Source: Odontocerum albicorne
Taxonomy: Eukaryota > Arthropoda > Insecta > Trichoptera > Odontoceridae
Length of the DNA stretch: 64,000 nt
Assembly (NCBI GenBank): GCA_949825065.1
Contig: OX463842.1
Span: 37,071,323 to 37,135,322, forward strand
Reading direction: 5' to 3'
In this document: piece after piece, positions 31,561 through 41,450 of the stretch
Layout: every line of letters begins with the position of its first letter
How positions within the stretch are numbered: the stretch's first letter is position 1
Translations under genes and position numbers: made by a program
Notes under the pieces: generated by a model
Told to the model about the DNA's origin: nothing
Database searches by the model: none
The model's input: only the letters and a program-made list of their open reading frames with translations

Positions 31561-31988
31561 GAGATGGCTATCTTGGACAATTTAAAGCATTAACATTTTT
31601 CAGTTATTTACCAGTAGACACCCCAGAAAAAGTTGTAACAATCAGAAGCTATTGTGTGAGAGACTTAACTAGCCTGGGTGGAGATGGAATAGTTAGGTCA
31701 GAGATCAAGATAAGTGAAAATCTACCTTTGCGAGTGTGCGCCCGCGGCTCGAAAGGAGAAGAGGAAAGTAATGAAGATTACTTTCCCCTTCTCCTTTCGA
31801 GCCGCGGGCGCTCACTCGCAAAGGTAGATTTTCACTTATCTTGATCTCTGACCTAACTATTCCATCTCCACCCAGGCTAGTTAAGTCTCTCACACAATAG
31901 CTTCTGATTGTTACAACTTTTTCTGGGGTGTCTACTGGTAAATAACTGAAAAATGTTAATGCTTTAAATTGTCCAAGATAGCCATCTC
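31561..31988. mobile_element. 428-bp near-perfect palindrome
   Basis: Arms of 212 bp (31561-31772 and 31777-31988) are inverted copies with a 4-base spacer (GAAG). By eye they differ at two positions. Both strands therefore encode almost the same 62-codon open frame, starting MRDLTSLGGDGIVRSEIKIS; this is a consequence of the palindrome. The outer ends are GAGATGGCTATCTTGGAC. The inner 60 bp of each arm is GC-rich (GCCCGCGGCTCGAAAGGAG). I see no clear target duplication. It is probably a foldback MITE; near-identity of the arms implies a recent origin or ongoing arm correction. Confidence 0.93.
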
Positions 31989-32299
31989 ACAATCTTGACT
32001 TCGATGACAAGGTGAGGTAAGAAAAGCTAAGAAACCAAGGGCATAACCCAGTAGAGCGAGCTTGCAGGTTATCCGGCTTATATTCATGTTGGGCCAAAAG
32101 CCTGGGGCACTACCCAAGCTTTTAATTAACTCTGTTTTTTTTAATGTATAGATAATTATAATAAAAATGCTATTTTTATAGCAAGCTTTATATTAGCTTT
32201 ACTCTTTACAGAATGAAAAATACAGAACTCATATTTTTACATGATAAAAAATATATAATCGATTCAATGAAAAATGATACAATGATAACCTCAATTTTC
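31989..32299. other. Intergenic, no gene seen
   Basis: Nothing recognisable was found. Confidence 0.35.
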
Positions 32300-32403
32300 T
32301 AAAGCTCGTAAAACGCATATCTTTCAGCACGGAGGTTGCGGGCTCTATTTCTGTTGGTACCCAGATGTTTTCAAATGGTTTCAGTCAGATTTTCATTTAA
32401 GCC
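32300..32403 (+). mobile_element. SINE1 copy, truncated
   Basis: CGTAAAACGCATATCTTTCA, GGAGGTTGCGGGCTCTATTT, TCAGTCAGATTTTCATTTAA. Tail missing. Confidence 0.72.
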
Positions 32404-32414
32404 ATCATTCATAA

Positions 32415-32640
32415 AATCATCACCATCAAGCCATGTTCCTATTGGGGTAAGCAGAACTTTACTTTATTCTATCTTGCACACACACTTCACTTCTGCCTCG
32501 CTTCGTCCATACATCTCGTCATATATATTATCATATTATAAAGACTTTTCACTCTACCATATTTTAGAATTTGATTAATTTGGTCGTGCTACGTTTTTCT
32601 AGGTCTTCCTTAACTTCTATACTGCTCAACTTATTTAACA
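32415..32640 (-). mobile_element. LINE-B 3' end, minus strand
   Basis: Begins with the inverted LINE-B tail (ATCATCACCATCAAGCCATG, CCTATTGGGGTAAGCAGA). It continues with the inverted DEMYGRSEA-like patch (TCCATACATCTCGTCATATA) and the KTWHDQVN patch (TTAATTTGGTCGTGCTACGT). Confidence 0.78.
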
Positions 32641-32647
32641 CCAGTTG

Positions 32648-32775
32648 TACTGTATTGTATTAAGTTTAATTTTATATTGTGCAATTTGGCAGATTTATCG
32701 TCATGCGGTAATCTCTTACGACCAACCAGAAAGCTGTTTAAGGGCCTAAAATGAAAACCATACTTGAATTCGAAT
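32648..32775 (-). mobile_element. SINE1 tail, minus strand
   Basis: TACTGTATTGTATTAAGTTT, GGTAATCTCTTACGACCAAC and GGCCTAAAATGAAAACCATA are the inverted SINE1 tail and body. Confidence 0.72.
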
Positions 32776-32970
32776 GAATGTGAAGTAAACCATTTGGTTC
32801 ACACTTGTAACTCCCTTCAGACGGGAACAGGTTTAAAATAGGATAAGTAAACCGCACAATGTTATTTAATATAAATGAAATAAACGGTATTCTCCTAGTG
32901 CCAATTAATGGTTTTCCTATTTTTTTGTTGTGGAAGTTGTGTACACCGTAATCATATTTTTATGCCGACA

Positions 32971-33221
32971 TAAATTTCTGCTAAGAGGGGAATTAAGTTA
33001 TTTCAGAACATATAAATTTCTGCTAGGAGGAAAATTAAGTTATTTCAAAACATAATAATTTGTGCTAGGAGGGAAATTAAGTTATTTCAGAACATACCAA
33101 TTTCTGCTAGGAGGGATCAAGTTATTTCAGAACATATCAATTTCTGCTAGGAGGAAAATTAATTTATTTCAGAACATATTCATTTCTGCTAGGAGGGAAA
33201 TTAAGTTATTTCAGAACATAT
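32971..33221. repeat. 42-bp minisatellite, 6 units
   Basis: Unit AATTTCTGCTAGGAGGGAAA then TTAAGTTATTTCAGAACATA. The fourth unit lost 6-7 bases (GGAGGGATCAAG). The 94-codon plus frame (33062-33346) is a by-product. Confidence 0.92.
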
Positions 33222-33430
33222 CAAAGCACCGAGATATAAATGGGAAAAAAGTATATATATTTACTTGTATATTATTTTATATCACAAATAAAATAATATA
33301 CAAGAAAATATATTTTATATTCATGGAATCGACGATTTTCATTTGAATATTAATGAAAAGGCGAATAATTTATTCCAATATTTAAATCAACTTGACAAAT
33401 ATTTTCTCCAAAAAAAATTTTTTTTTATGA

Positions 33431-33512
33431 TCGTCTCCGTAGCTCGTTGGGACTCAGATTTTGTTTTAAAAGGGTTCTAGTTTGGGTTTCATTTAAGGGC
33501 TCTTGAACTTCT
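33431..33512 (+). mobile_element. SINE1 copy with internal deletion
   Basis: CGTCTCCGTAGCTCGTTGGG, then AAAAGGGTTCTAGTTTGGGT. The B box is deleted. Confidence 0.65.
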
Positions 33513-33699
33513 TTCTTATTTATTTTATTTTATTTACACGTGGCAAGAAAATATACATAATTTGCGAAAAAAACCACAGATTATTTAATTTGGACACACA
33601 ATTTTAATGGATCTGGGTTTGTTACCTTTCACTTGTCGTGTCCCCAGTAAACTAGGCTTTTGCCTGTAACTCACTGAGGGCATAAAGGCTGTACATGGC

Positions 33700-34065
33700 A
33701 ATAATATACAAGAATATATCATCATTGTCAACCAGGGTCGATCCGCTGCTGGATGAAGGTCTCCCCAAGTTGACTCCAAATAGTTCGGTTCTTTGCTCTT
33801 TGATGCCATGTGATGCTACCATGCTTCCTGATTTCATCTATCTAGCGTACCTTCGGTCTTCTTCTAGACCTCTTTATGCCTCTTGGGTACCATTGGATTA
33901 TTTCGGATGTCCATCGGGAGTCTGACATTCTGGCTACGTGTCTTGCCCATTCCCACTTCATTCTTTTGCACACCTTTATAACGTCTTCTACCTTTGTTAT
34001 ATTGCGAATCCAGGTGTTTCGTTTACGGTCTCTTTTAGTATATCCCAACATGCGGACAAATGATA
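33700..34065 (-). mobile_element. LINE-D type RT C-terminus, minus strand
   Basis: The minus frame reads MLGYTKRDRKRNTWIRNITK, VEDVIKVCKRMKWEWARHVA, RMSDSRWTSEIIQWYPRGIK, RSRRRPKVR, then a shift, then SHGIKEQRTELFGVNLGRPS. MLG..RDR.RN.WIR.QTKV.DV and KW.WA.HVAR..D.RWT are classic RTE-like LINE C-terminal blocks. It is relatively well preserved, with about one shift and one stop. Confidence 0.85.
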
Positions 34066-34559
34066 AATAAATCAACACAACAAGGATATACGAGTATATA
34101 ATACAATATATTTTGAAGCCCAAAATTCCGAATTGTCATATTTAAACAATTTTTTTCGAAAAATCTCGTGGTCTTGTGGTTGAATTTTATCTTTGCTTTC
34201 GCGGTTTTGGGGTTTAGTTTTAAACAGTTGAATGAACTTTTCGGAAGTTTAAATCAAAAGACTTGATTAACAACATTGAAAATCTAAGTAAATGAAGATA
34301 AAAAAATAATTGTATTTTGTTTTCCCTTTGTACATGTTAAAAACTGACAAGCTTTGTTCCAACCATTCAGATTGTTAAAAAGTCTGCATGTCAAAAATTG
34401 GATTTTTTTAAATGTTTTTTAGTTGCCATCGGTAATCGAACCCAAATACCGAGTGGAAGTAAAAGTATAATACAATTTTAAAAATAAAATTTATAATTTA
34501 CGTATGGTATAATGTCAAATTTGAGTGACAAAAGTATCAAAAATATTTCGGAAAAGTTT
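34066..34559. other. AT-rich intergenic, no gene seen
   Basis: A TTGCCATCGGTAATCGAACC patch near 34422 is a possible inverted SINE1 B box. TACGAGTA lies at 34089-34096. Confidence 0.4.
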
Positions 34560-34790
34560 TGCAAAAGGGATTAATGTTTACTAATTGAAAATGTTTTTCG
34601 GAGTAATTGCCGTGTTGATTTATCTTAAGTGACCGACGTTCGTTATTCGGTAATATTTTTGACATCGCCCTGAGGTAAAATATTTCTACGCCTTCGAAAC
34701 GTCGGCCAGCATTTCAGCCAATTTAACACGATAACTCCGAAAAACATTTAAACTAGTGGAAAACAATTTTGGAAATGGTCGAACATAACA
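34560..34790 (+). repeat. Repeat E copy with inverted ends
   Basis: The left end TTTTTCGGAGTAATTGCCGT then GTTGA is roughly inverse to the right end TAACACGATAACTCCGAAAA. The core reads TTTTTGACATCGCCCTGAGG, followed by ACATTTAAACTAGTGGAAAA. Length and ends suggest a MITE-like element. Confidence 0.65.
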
Positions 34791-35049
34791 GGATTAAAGT
34801 TCATTTACTTTGCTAGAAAAGCAGCGCCAAGAATTATGTTATGTAGCAGCTATCAGAGAAAATTAGTGTTTTGTTATTTTTTTAAAATGACAATTTTTAA
34901 GATATTTATTTATTGATGACCTTTTACTTTATTTAATGATCTTTTTGATAAAAAAAAACGTTAAAACAAATTAAATTCAATATTCACACGTAAGCAGTGT
35001 CTATACTCTAAAAACGACCACGCCATAAAAACAAAATAAACCCGTATAA

Positions 35050-35177
35050 TTTACTGAATTCATCCTGGCAAGAACTTGACTCTTGTATTAGTCAAAATCA
35101 TATGAAAAATCGCATATGCCTATGCTGAATTCATCCTGACAAGAAATTGACTCTTGTAAGCAGTCAAAATCATATAA
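35050..35177. repeat. 73-bp minisatellite, left part (2 units)
   Basis: Units TACTGAATTCATCCTGGCAA, GACTCTTGTAAGCAGTCAAA, ATCATATAA. The array is split by mariner 2 and resumes at 36467. Confidence 0.88.
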
Positions 35178-35179
35178 TA

Positions 35180-36464
35180 TTGGGTTGATGCAAAAGTAAT
35201 GATCGTTTTTTATGATCCCAGGTAAAAAAAATCACAGGTAAGAAATGATGAATAGTATCTTCTTTTAAATGATTCCATTGTATAAAGGATGCTTTCCCTC
35301 TACTTTCTATTCAGTTTTGGCCTGGCCAGAGTATAGTGAAAAGCCCTTGTAATTTTTCAAAATGTCGGTCGATAAAGTGCATTTACGTCATTGTTTACTT
35401 TATGAATTCCGTAAAGACAATACCGCGAGTGTGGCAACCAAAAACATTTGCGACGTGTATGGAGCAGATGTCATCAAAGTTCGACAGGTACGAAGATGGT
35501 TTACAAAATTCCGATCTGAGGATTTTTCACTATTTGATAAACCACGTACCGGGCGGCCATTGAAGTCTGATGACAACAAGTTAAAAGTCATAATTGACAC
35601 AAATCCACGTCTAACCACCAGGGAGATCGCGTCGATGATGGGAGTCAACCAAACAACCGTATTAAGACATTTGAAGCGTATGGGGATGGTTTCGCGGTAC
35701 AACGTTTGGATACCTCATCAATTGTCGGCTGCCAATTTATTGGATCATGTTTCAACGTGCTTTGCTTTGAGTGCGAGACAAAAACATGAACCTTTTTTGC
35801 ATCGTTTGGTAACAGGAGATGAGAAATGGGTCGTGTACAACAACGTGACAAGAAAAAGACATTGGGCTATACCTGGACAAGCCCCATTAACAACTTCGAA
35901 GGCCGAAATCCATCAAAAAAGTAATGCTTTGTGTTTGGTGGAATTGTAAGGGTATTGTGTATTTTGAACTCTTGGAACGCAATCAGACAATTACAACAGA
36001 ACGATATTGTCAGCAATTATCCAAATTGAACATCGCCCTTCAAAAGGATAGACCAGAATTGGTAAACAGAAATGGGGTAGTGTTTCATCCCGACAACGCG
36101 TGACCACATGTGGCTTTGATGACCCAATACAAGCTAAATGAGTTAAATTGGGATGTTATCAAGCATCCACCGTATTGTCCAGATCTTGCTCCTTCCGATT
36201 TTCATTTATTACGATCGCTGCAAAAAATTTTAAATGATAAAAAATTTGATACAATAGAGCAGGTAAAAACATCCCTTACTACATTTTTCGCATCAAAATC
36301 CACGGAATTTTACACTAATGGTATTAATAAGTTGATAGAAAGATGGGAGAAGGTTATAAGAACTGATGGAAATTATAAAATTGATTAAATAAATATTACA
36401 AATCTAAAAAAAAAAAGTTTAATTGTATATGTAAAAAACGATCATTACTTTTGCATCAACCCAA
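35180..36464 (+). mobile_element. Mariner 2, full-length element
   Basis: Terminal inverted repeats TTGGGTTGATGCAAAAGTAA then TGATCGTTTTT (left, from 35180) and the exact inverse at 36433-36464, flanked by TA at 35178-35179 and 36465-36466. Length 1285 bp. The TIR resembles those of cecropia-subfamily mariners. Inserted inside a 73-bp minisatellite. Near-identical TIRs and few lesions point to a fairly recent insertion. Confidence 0.97.
35362..36388 (+). pseudogene. Mariner 2 transposase, one shift and one stop
   Basis: DD34D transposase of about 342 codons starting at ATG 35362. Blocks in order: LRHCLLYEFRKDNTASVATK, QVRRWFTKFRSEDFSLFDKP, the second helix-turn-helix LTTREIASMMGVNQTTVLRH, WIPHQL, first Asp in TGDEKW, CVWWNCKGIVYFELL, second Asp in PDNA (36092-36094), third Asp in APSDFH (36197-36199), ending RTDGNYKID. 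The two Asp codons are 35 apart, as in D34D. All three catalytic Asp are present. Damage: a one-base shift in the A-run near 35915-35920, and TGA at 36101-36103 where Arg is usual, consistent with CGA to TGA decay. Confidence 0.95.
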
Positions 36465-36660
36465 TAGTTCGTATACTGCCTATACTGAATTCATCCTAGC
36501 AAGAAATTGACTCTTGGCAAGAAATTGACTCTTGTAAGCAGTCAACATCATATAAAAGTTCGTATACTGCCTATACTGAATTCATCCTGGCAAGAAATTG
36601 CCTCTTGTAAGCAGTGAAAATCACATGAAAGTGCGCATACTGCCTATATTGAATTCATAA
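36465..36660. repeat. 73-bp minisatellite, right part
   Basis: AGTTCGTATACTGCCTATAC, GAATTCATCCTAGCAAGAAA and so on, about two and a half units. The first has an internal duplication of GGCAAGAAATTGACTCTT (36490-36528). Confidence 0.88.
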
Positions 36661-37479
36661 TGCCCAATTTGTGATGTCTTATTGGCGGGCATTATACAAA
36701 TAATTACGAGTAGTTGCTCTCGTAACAAATCGTTATCATTCCGCCGCAAGAGAGCTTCAAGATACGAGTTAGAAACACGTGGTGCGGGGATAAATATAAT
36801 TATTGGAATAACAAATTAATTTAATATTATTATATATTGTACTTGTAACTACGTCGTTGTGGAATAAAATATTTTACCGGATGGCCCCACAATGAACGTC
36901 CAGCCTGACAAGCTGAATTAGTTCCGGAAATCTTTTGCGTTTTTAAGTTGAATAAATATCATAGATGCTTCTATTGAGATCAGAAATGATAAACACATTA
37001 TGTATCACATAACTCTCCTCTCCGAGATAATAGGTCTGTTGACGAATCGAGACGCACAATAGCGGATCAATGGGGCTCTCCCATTGTCGCCTCTCCCCCG
37101 CTTCCCCAGGAAGGCACCTAATGAGTGCCCTGGCTTCCCCCGCTCCTTTGTTCTGTCTCTTCTGCCTACCCCTAAACTTCTAAGCACCTCTCTAGAATAC
37201 TCCCCGAACAAGTATTTGCCTCTCGGATTTATGTTCTCTTGGTACAGGTACTAGTTATGTTAATATTCTCCACGTTTTACAAACTTCTGTCTTTGTCTGT
37301 GCTGTTATTTATTACACTTGTTGTTTTATAATGCAAATTTCTCATTTTGATATTTTCAAAATAAATAAATAATAAATTTTAAGATAGCAATGCAGTATGT
37401 AAATAATTCTTGTATTTTTTTTCGAACGTTATTTCCTGGGGATAACGATCACCTTAAGAGCACTGTTGACAATTTGTGC
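36661..37479. other. Intergenic with a GC-rich patch
   Basis: Bases 37000-37215 are richer in GC, and a minus-strand frame of 68 codons (37005-37211) is open there (GKPGHSLGAFLGKRGRGDNG). The arginine- and glycine-rich sequence has no motif I recognise. Confidence 0.35.
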
Positions 37480-37545
37480 TCGGTGTATCGGTCTGATTTA
37501 AGGACACCTTGCTCCTTCATCGAATATTGTGAATCGGGTTATTTC
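37480..37545 (+). repeat. Repeat I, copy 2
   Basis: ATCGGTCTGATTTAAGGACA then CCTTGCTCCTTCATCGAAT resembles 2680-2745. Confidence 0.45.
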
Positions 37546-37725
37546 GTTCCTCAAGAACGCTTCCTAACTAGTTCTAAAAAAGAAAGAAAATAAAATAGGT
37601 TAAAAAACTCCAATATCACTAACAAGAGCGCCACCTGAATTCGTAAAATAATCCAAGAGTAAAACCAGTCCAAAAATATATCCGCCAGGAATCAAACCCA
37701 GGACACCCGCTTACTCAGCACTATT

Positions 37726-37868
37726 TAAAAAAAAAGGATTCCATTTTGGTTTTCACTCTAGACATCTTTAATATATTTCTGGCTGGTTGGAAAACATTGT
37801 TACATGGCAATAAGTTCACCAGGTTTTTTTCTATATATGGTACATCAAAACTGCAATACAATACAATG
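37726..37868 (+). mobile_element. SINE1 body and tail
   Basis: AAAAGGATTCCATTTTGGTT, TGGCTGGTTGGAAAACATTG, TGGCAATAAGTTCACCAGGT. The head was replaced by other sequence; an inverted B-box-like patch lies at 37684-37700. Confidence 0.75.
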
Positions 37869-37954
37869 ATTGCTAACCGTTAGACCACGCCCACATACTC
37901 ATATATGTTAAATTAATGGAAAACAAAATGAAATGGATAAGCTATTTAAAGCTC

Positions 37955-38180
37955 ATATAACATAAATGCAACAATTCCGCCCGCCACCTCAACTGACAGC
38001 TGAATGCCAAAACAATATTTTTTTACTCGCTTCTGTTATTTATTCAACACTCAGAATGTGTATAAAAATAAATTCATTCAATTTAAGAATTTAATTATTA
38101 CAAAAGTGGCTCATTTTATTTACAAATATGAAAATAATGCGACATACTCGTATGTTATTACAAATAAGAACTATCTAAGT
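37955..38180 (-). repeat. Repeat E distal part, minus strand
   Basis: CAACAATTCCGCCCGCCACC, ACTGACAGCTGAATGCCAAA, AGTGGCTCATTTTATTTACA are the inverse of the signatures at 21480-21665. TACTCGTA lies at 38145-38152. Confidence 0.6.
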
Positions 38181-39524
38181 TATTTTCGACAGTAATGTGA
38201 TATTTAGGCGACATATTTTTTTAGATTTAACATTTTTTTACTTCGAACTTCAGAGCTTTCCGCGTAGATCTGGGTTGTTATATTTATGATGTTACTAAGC
38301 TTAAGACACGGTTGAGAATACCAATAATAATTTTGAAACAAAATTTGGATGATTTGAAGAAGTTTACTAAAGAGAAATTGAATGAAAAGCAAAATGAAAC
38401 GTTCTAAATATTTACATGTCGTATTTTAATGAGTCATTTATATTTTAACATATTTCAATTATTACCCTTATAAATTTAAACACGTTTCCACATTTTTCAT
38501 ATTTCCTTGATTATGCCTCGTTTATATTTTGCAAAACGTAACGAATGGTTTCAGAATGCATTTTTCGCGCCGTATAATGGCCAGCTCTCAATTAGCCCTG
38601 AAATTTGCCTTCTTTGTAGCAGCGGCTGAGGCGTTGGGGCGCAAATTTCTGATGAGCTGCGCCCCAGTCAGTACTCCCGCCCCCGCAGTACCCCAATAGC
38701 CCTTCGTAATTGAGACGAGACTTCACTCTTTCTAAATGAGAAACGAGCTCCGTTGAGACTCATTTTAAGTTCTCACTTGCATTAATTAAATTGCGAAAAA
38801 ATGAAACCGAAGAAACGAATGGAGAAACAAATGTTTTTTTATGTCAAATGGAGTTATATTATATATTTCTGTAATATCCAATCAGTTGAGGTTGTTTTTT
38901 CTTAAGAATTTCGTCCACCAAATTTTTATTATATTTTATTTTTAATTTAATACAGATAAACCCCAAATATATCAAATAAAAAGCATATTACACTTTTTTT
39001 AATAAAACTATTAAATAAGTCTTAATATTATAAAAAAATATATATAACTATAGGAACGAACATCAAAATGATGCCATGAAGAAATATCGTATATCTTGTG
39101 TATTTTCCTTTTCCTCAATTTTTTTTGTGGATTGATTGAAGTGTCATTTTGGTTAATACCAATAAGTGAATGATTCTTTTAAAAATAAAAATAAATCTAA
39201 TTTAAATACCCTTTTTTATACGAATATAATAGGATTGTAGTGGAGATTTCTTATACTGATACTTCTTATACTTTATTCCACAATACTTTATATTATACTG
39301 ACTTTTTTTGTATTTGTTCTTTAAGTTTTTATTTTTGTTTTATGTAAATTAGCTGTCATAGAACAGGCACACGCCTTGTTAAGCAGGAGAGTACTTAAAT
39401 ATCTAATAGTAGAAATAAAAAAAGTATAAATAAAAAAGATGATACTCATACTTCCCTGTAAAGTGGTCTAGTTATGCCTTTAAAATTTATAAATGAGCTT
39501 AATTCTCAATTTATACATACAAAC
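38181..39524. other. AT-rich intergenic, no gene seen
   Basis: Bases 38565-38720 are GC-richer and contain GGGGCGCAAATTT..GCTGCGCCCC inverted arms. Otherwise nothing recognisable. Confidence 0.35.
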
Positions 39525-39842
39525 ATGTCATCTTCCTGTTGGGGTAAGCAAAGAGGACAGAACGTCAGACTTTCATATCTCGACACTCATCCTCTTCCAC
39601 ATCCATAAACCTTCTCATATAACTCCTATGATTTCTCTGACTTTCTACGTTTCCTTCTTTTATTCACTTGATCCAACCATGCTTTTCTTGGTCTACTTCT
39701 ACCACACCTTCCACTCACATATTTGCACTGAAAATTTGTTTTGTAAGTCACTTCTTCAATAATTCGTTTTCCAAACCATCTCAAAGTGTTCTTCATCTTA
39801 CGCAACTCATCAGCATTAAGTTCACATCCATCGCTTATCAAA
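39525..39842 (-). mobile_element. LINE-A 3' end, minus strand
   Basis: Minus frame: MISDGCELNADELRKMKNTL, RWFGKRIIEEVTYKTNFQCK, YVSGRCGRSRPRKAWLDQVN. These are the standard LINE-A blocks, with a shift after WLDQVN and a DPNREDDM-like end. Confidence 0.85.
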
Positions 39843-40479
39843 ATGTTGGTTTATAATACCATATTATTTATACCTTTAAATTTTATTAAAGAGCTTAATT
39901 ATCGTTTTATCCACCGAGATATGGAAGTTATCGTGATTCAACAGTGTTCACATCACATGGAATGGACCTTGTTGAATCACAAATAGTGATTCAACTGGGT
40001 CCATTTTGTGTGCGAGTTGTGACAACAATACATGACAGTTGTTAAACAATGAAAATATTACTTCTCTCTTCAATGACGAAATGTGTTTCTGCATAACTTC
40101 TATTTTCTTCCATTTTCCCATCTTCCTTGACCTTCCTCAGTCTTTCGTGACATTTGCAAATGTTTTGTTTATTTTTTTTTTCATTTGTTTCTAATTCTTG
40201 TCTGATTGATTTGAAGAGGTTGCTTTATTGTAACAAACTCGCCATTTTTATACTTGAAATGAAGTATCTATAAAAATAATAAATAAGGTATGATATAACA
40301 AAATATAAAGGAAAAAAATGTGTAACGGCAGCTATAAATGTGTTGTATAATATATTGTATGTCGACTAGAGCGCCATTACTTCCGTTCGCTTTACAAAGT
40401 TTTGATGAAATGCTGACAATGATTAATCGTCTGGGATAATTATGGAGGCTGTGAAAATAGCAGTCCTCTGCCTTATCAT
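39843..40479. other. Intergenic with a short hairpin
   Basis: AATGGACCTTGTTGAATCAC (39960-39979) and GTGATTCAACTGGGTCCATT (39986-40005) form an inverted pair with a short loop. No gene seen. Confidence 0.45.
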
Positions 40480-40830
40480 TGCCAATTTTTTATATATTGG
40501 TCCTTCATATTTTAAAAAGGCCACTGTGAAAGGGCAACTTTTTCCATTAATTTTCAGATCTTTGATAGTATGGCGTAGACTCGAGTATATATGTTTTAAG
40601 TGTCCTATTGATTTTTTGCCCTTTCGCTGTATGTCGTTCGATATCACTAATAATTCTTCCTTCATCAGAGAAAATACTACACAAACAGCAAAATTTCTCA
40701 ACTTGCTCGGCACATATATTTACCCATTTATCGCATTTTCTTTTCTTTTCTCATTTTTCTATCACCATGATTTTGAATTTCGCCACAATAATTCTCAGAT
40801 ATTTCTCTTCGCATCTCTCATACAATTTAT
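40480..40830 (-). mobile_element. LINE-A-related upstream fragment, minus strand
   Basis: The segment 40560-40710 aligns by eye with 45850-46000: TATGTCGTTCGATATCACTA, ATAATTCTTCCTTCATCAGA, AAAATACTACACAAACAGCA, AAATTTCTCAACTT. On the minus strand it is the VEKF.YLG..FSD.G region. The plus-strand 130-codon frame with apparent hydrophobic segments is a shadow. Confidence 0.58.
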
Positions 40831-41239
40831 TTAGCAACCAGTTTTCTAAATGGAAAAATGATAACCGTTCACTGACTAACACTCATACTAACTTTAATAT
40901 TTTTTTAAATTTATAATCAGCGTGAAGTTCGTCAAAGTGTCTGCAATGATAGCAAGCCAGTGTTTAAGGTTATGAAAATGAGAAACTTCATTACACAAAT
41001 TAAAAAATACATCCAATCAATACAAAATACTAATTTTACTGAGTACGTATAACACCTGATAACTCACAATCACGCGTTTTCATACCCACAAAACACAAAA
41101 ATACTACAAATAGTACACAACAAAATATTCAGACACCACAGCAATCCATCAAGCTATTAACAAAAATAAACATATGAATAATCAAATTTATCGTATATTT
41201 TACTTCTGGGTTAAGCGTTGACATTATGGATGTTTAAAT
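40831..41239. other. AT-rich intergenic, no gene seen
   Basis: Nothing recognisable was found. Confidence 0.35.
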
Positions 41240-41450
41240 ATATTGTAATTGATTAAACTAAAACACTGTTTTTTCCACCTAAGATAATATAGTATGAGAA
41301 TGGCCCTACTAGTTTAAAGGGCTTCACCTCATCAGGGGAGATCAAAGGGGTGCTTGCTTAAGCCTTGTTGTTTGAGCTCCCTTGATGATGAAGTGAAAAC
41401 CGTGAAACCGGTAGGGTCATACCGTTATTTAAAAGAAATAAATAAATGTA
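41240..41450. mobile_element. FB1 element, diverged copy
   Basis: Left arm ACTAAAACACTGTTTTTTCC; inner part GGCTTCACCTCATCAGGGGA; right arm GAAACCGGTAGGGTCATACC then GTTATTT. The left core has lost the ACCGGT signature (GGCCCTACTAGTTTAAAGG). Confidence 0.75.

Noticed and set aside
31656..31893. Two conserved 62-codon proteins on opposite strands
   Set aside because: They are the same frame read from the two arms of the palindrome.
40442..40834. 130-codon frame with apparent hydrophobic segments
   Set aside because: The opposite strand aligns with a LINE-A copy at 45850-46000, so this is a shadow frame.
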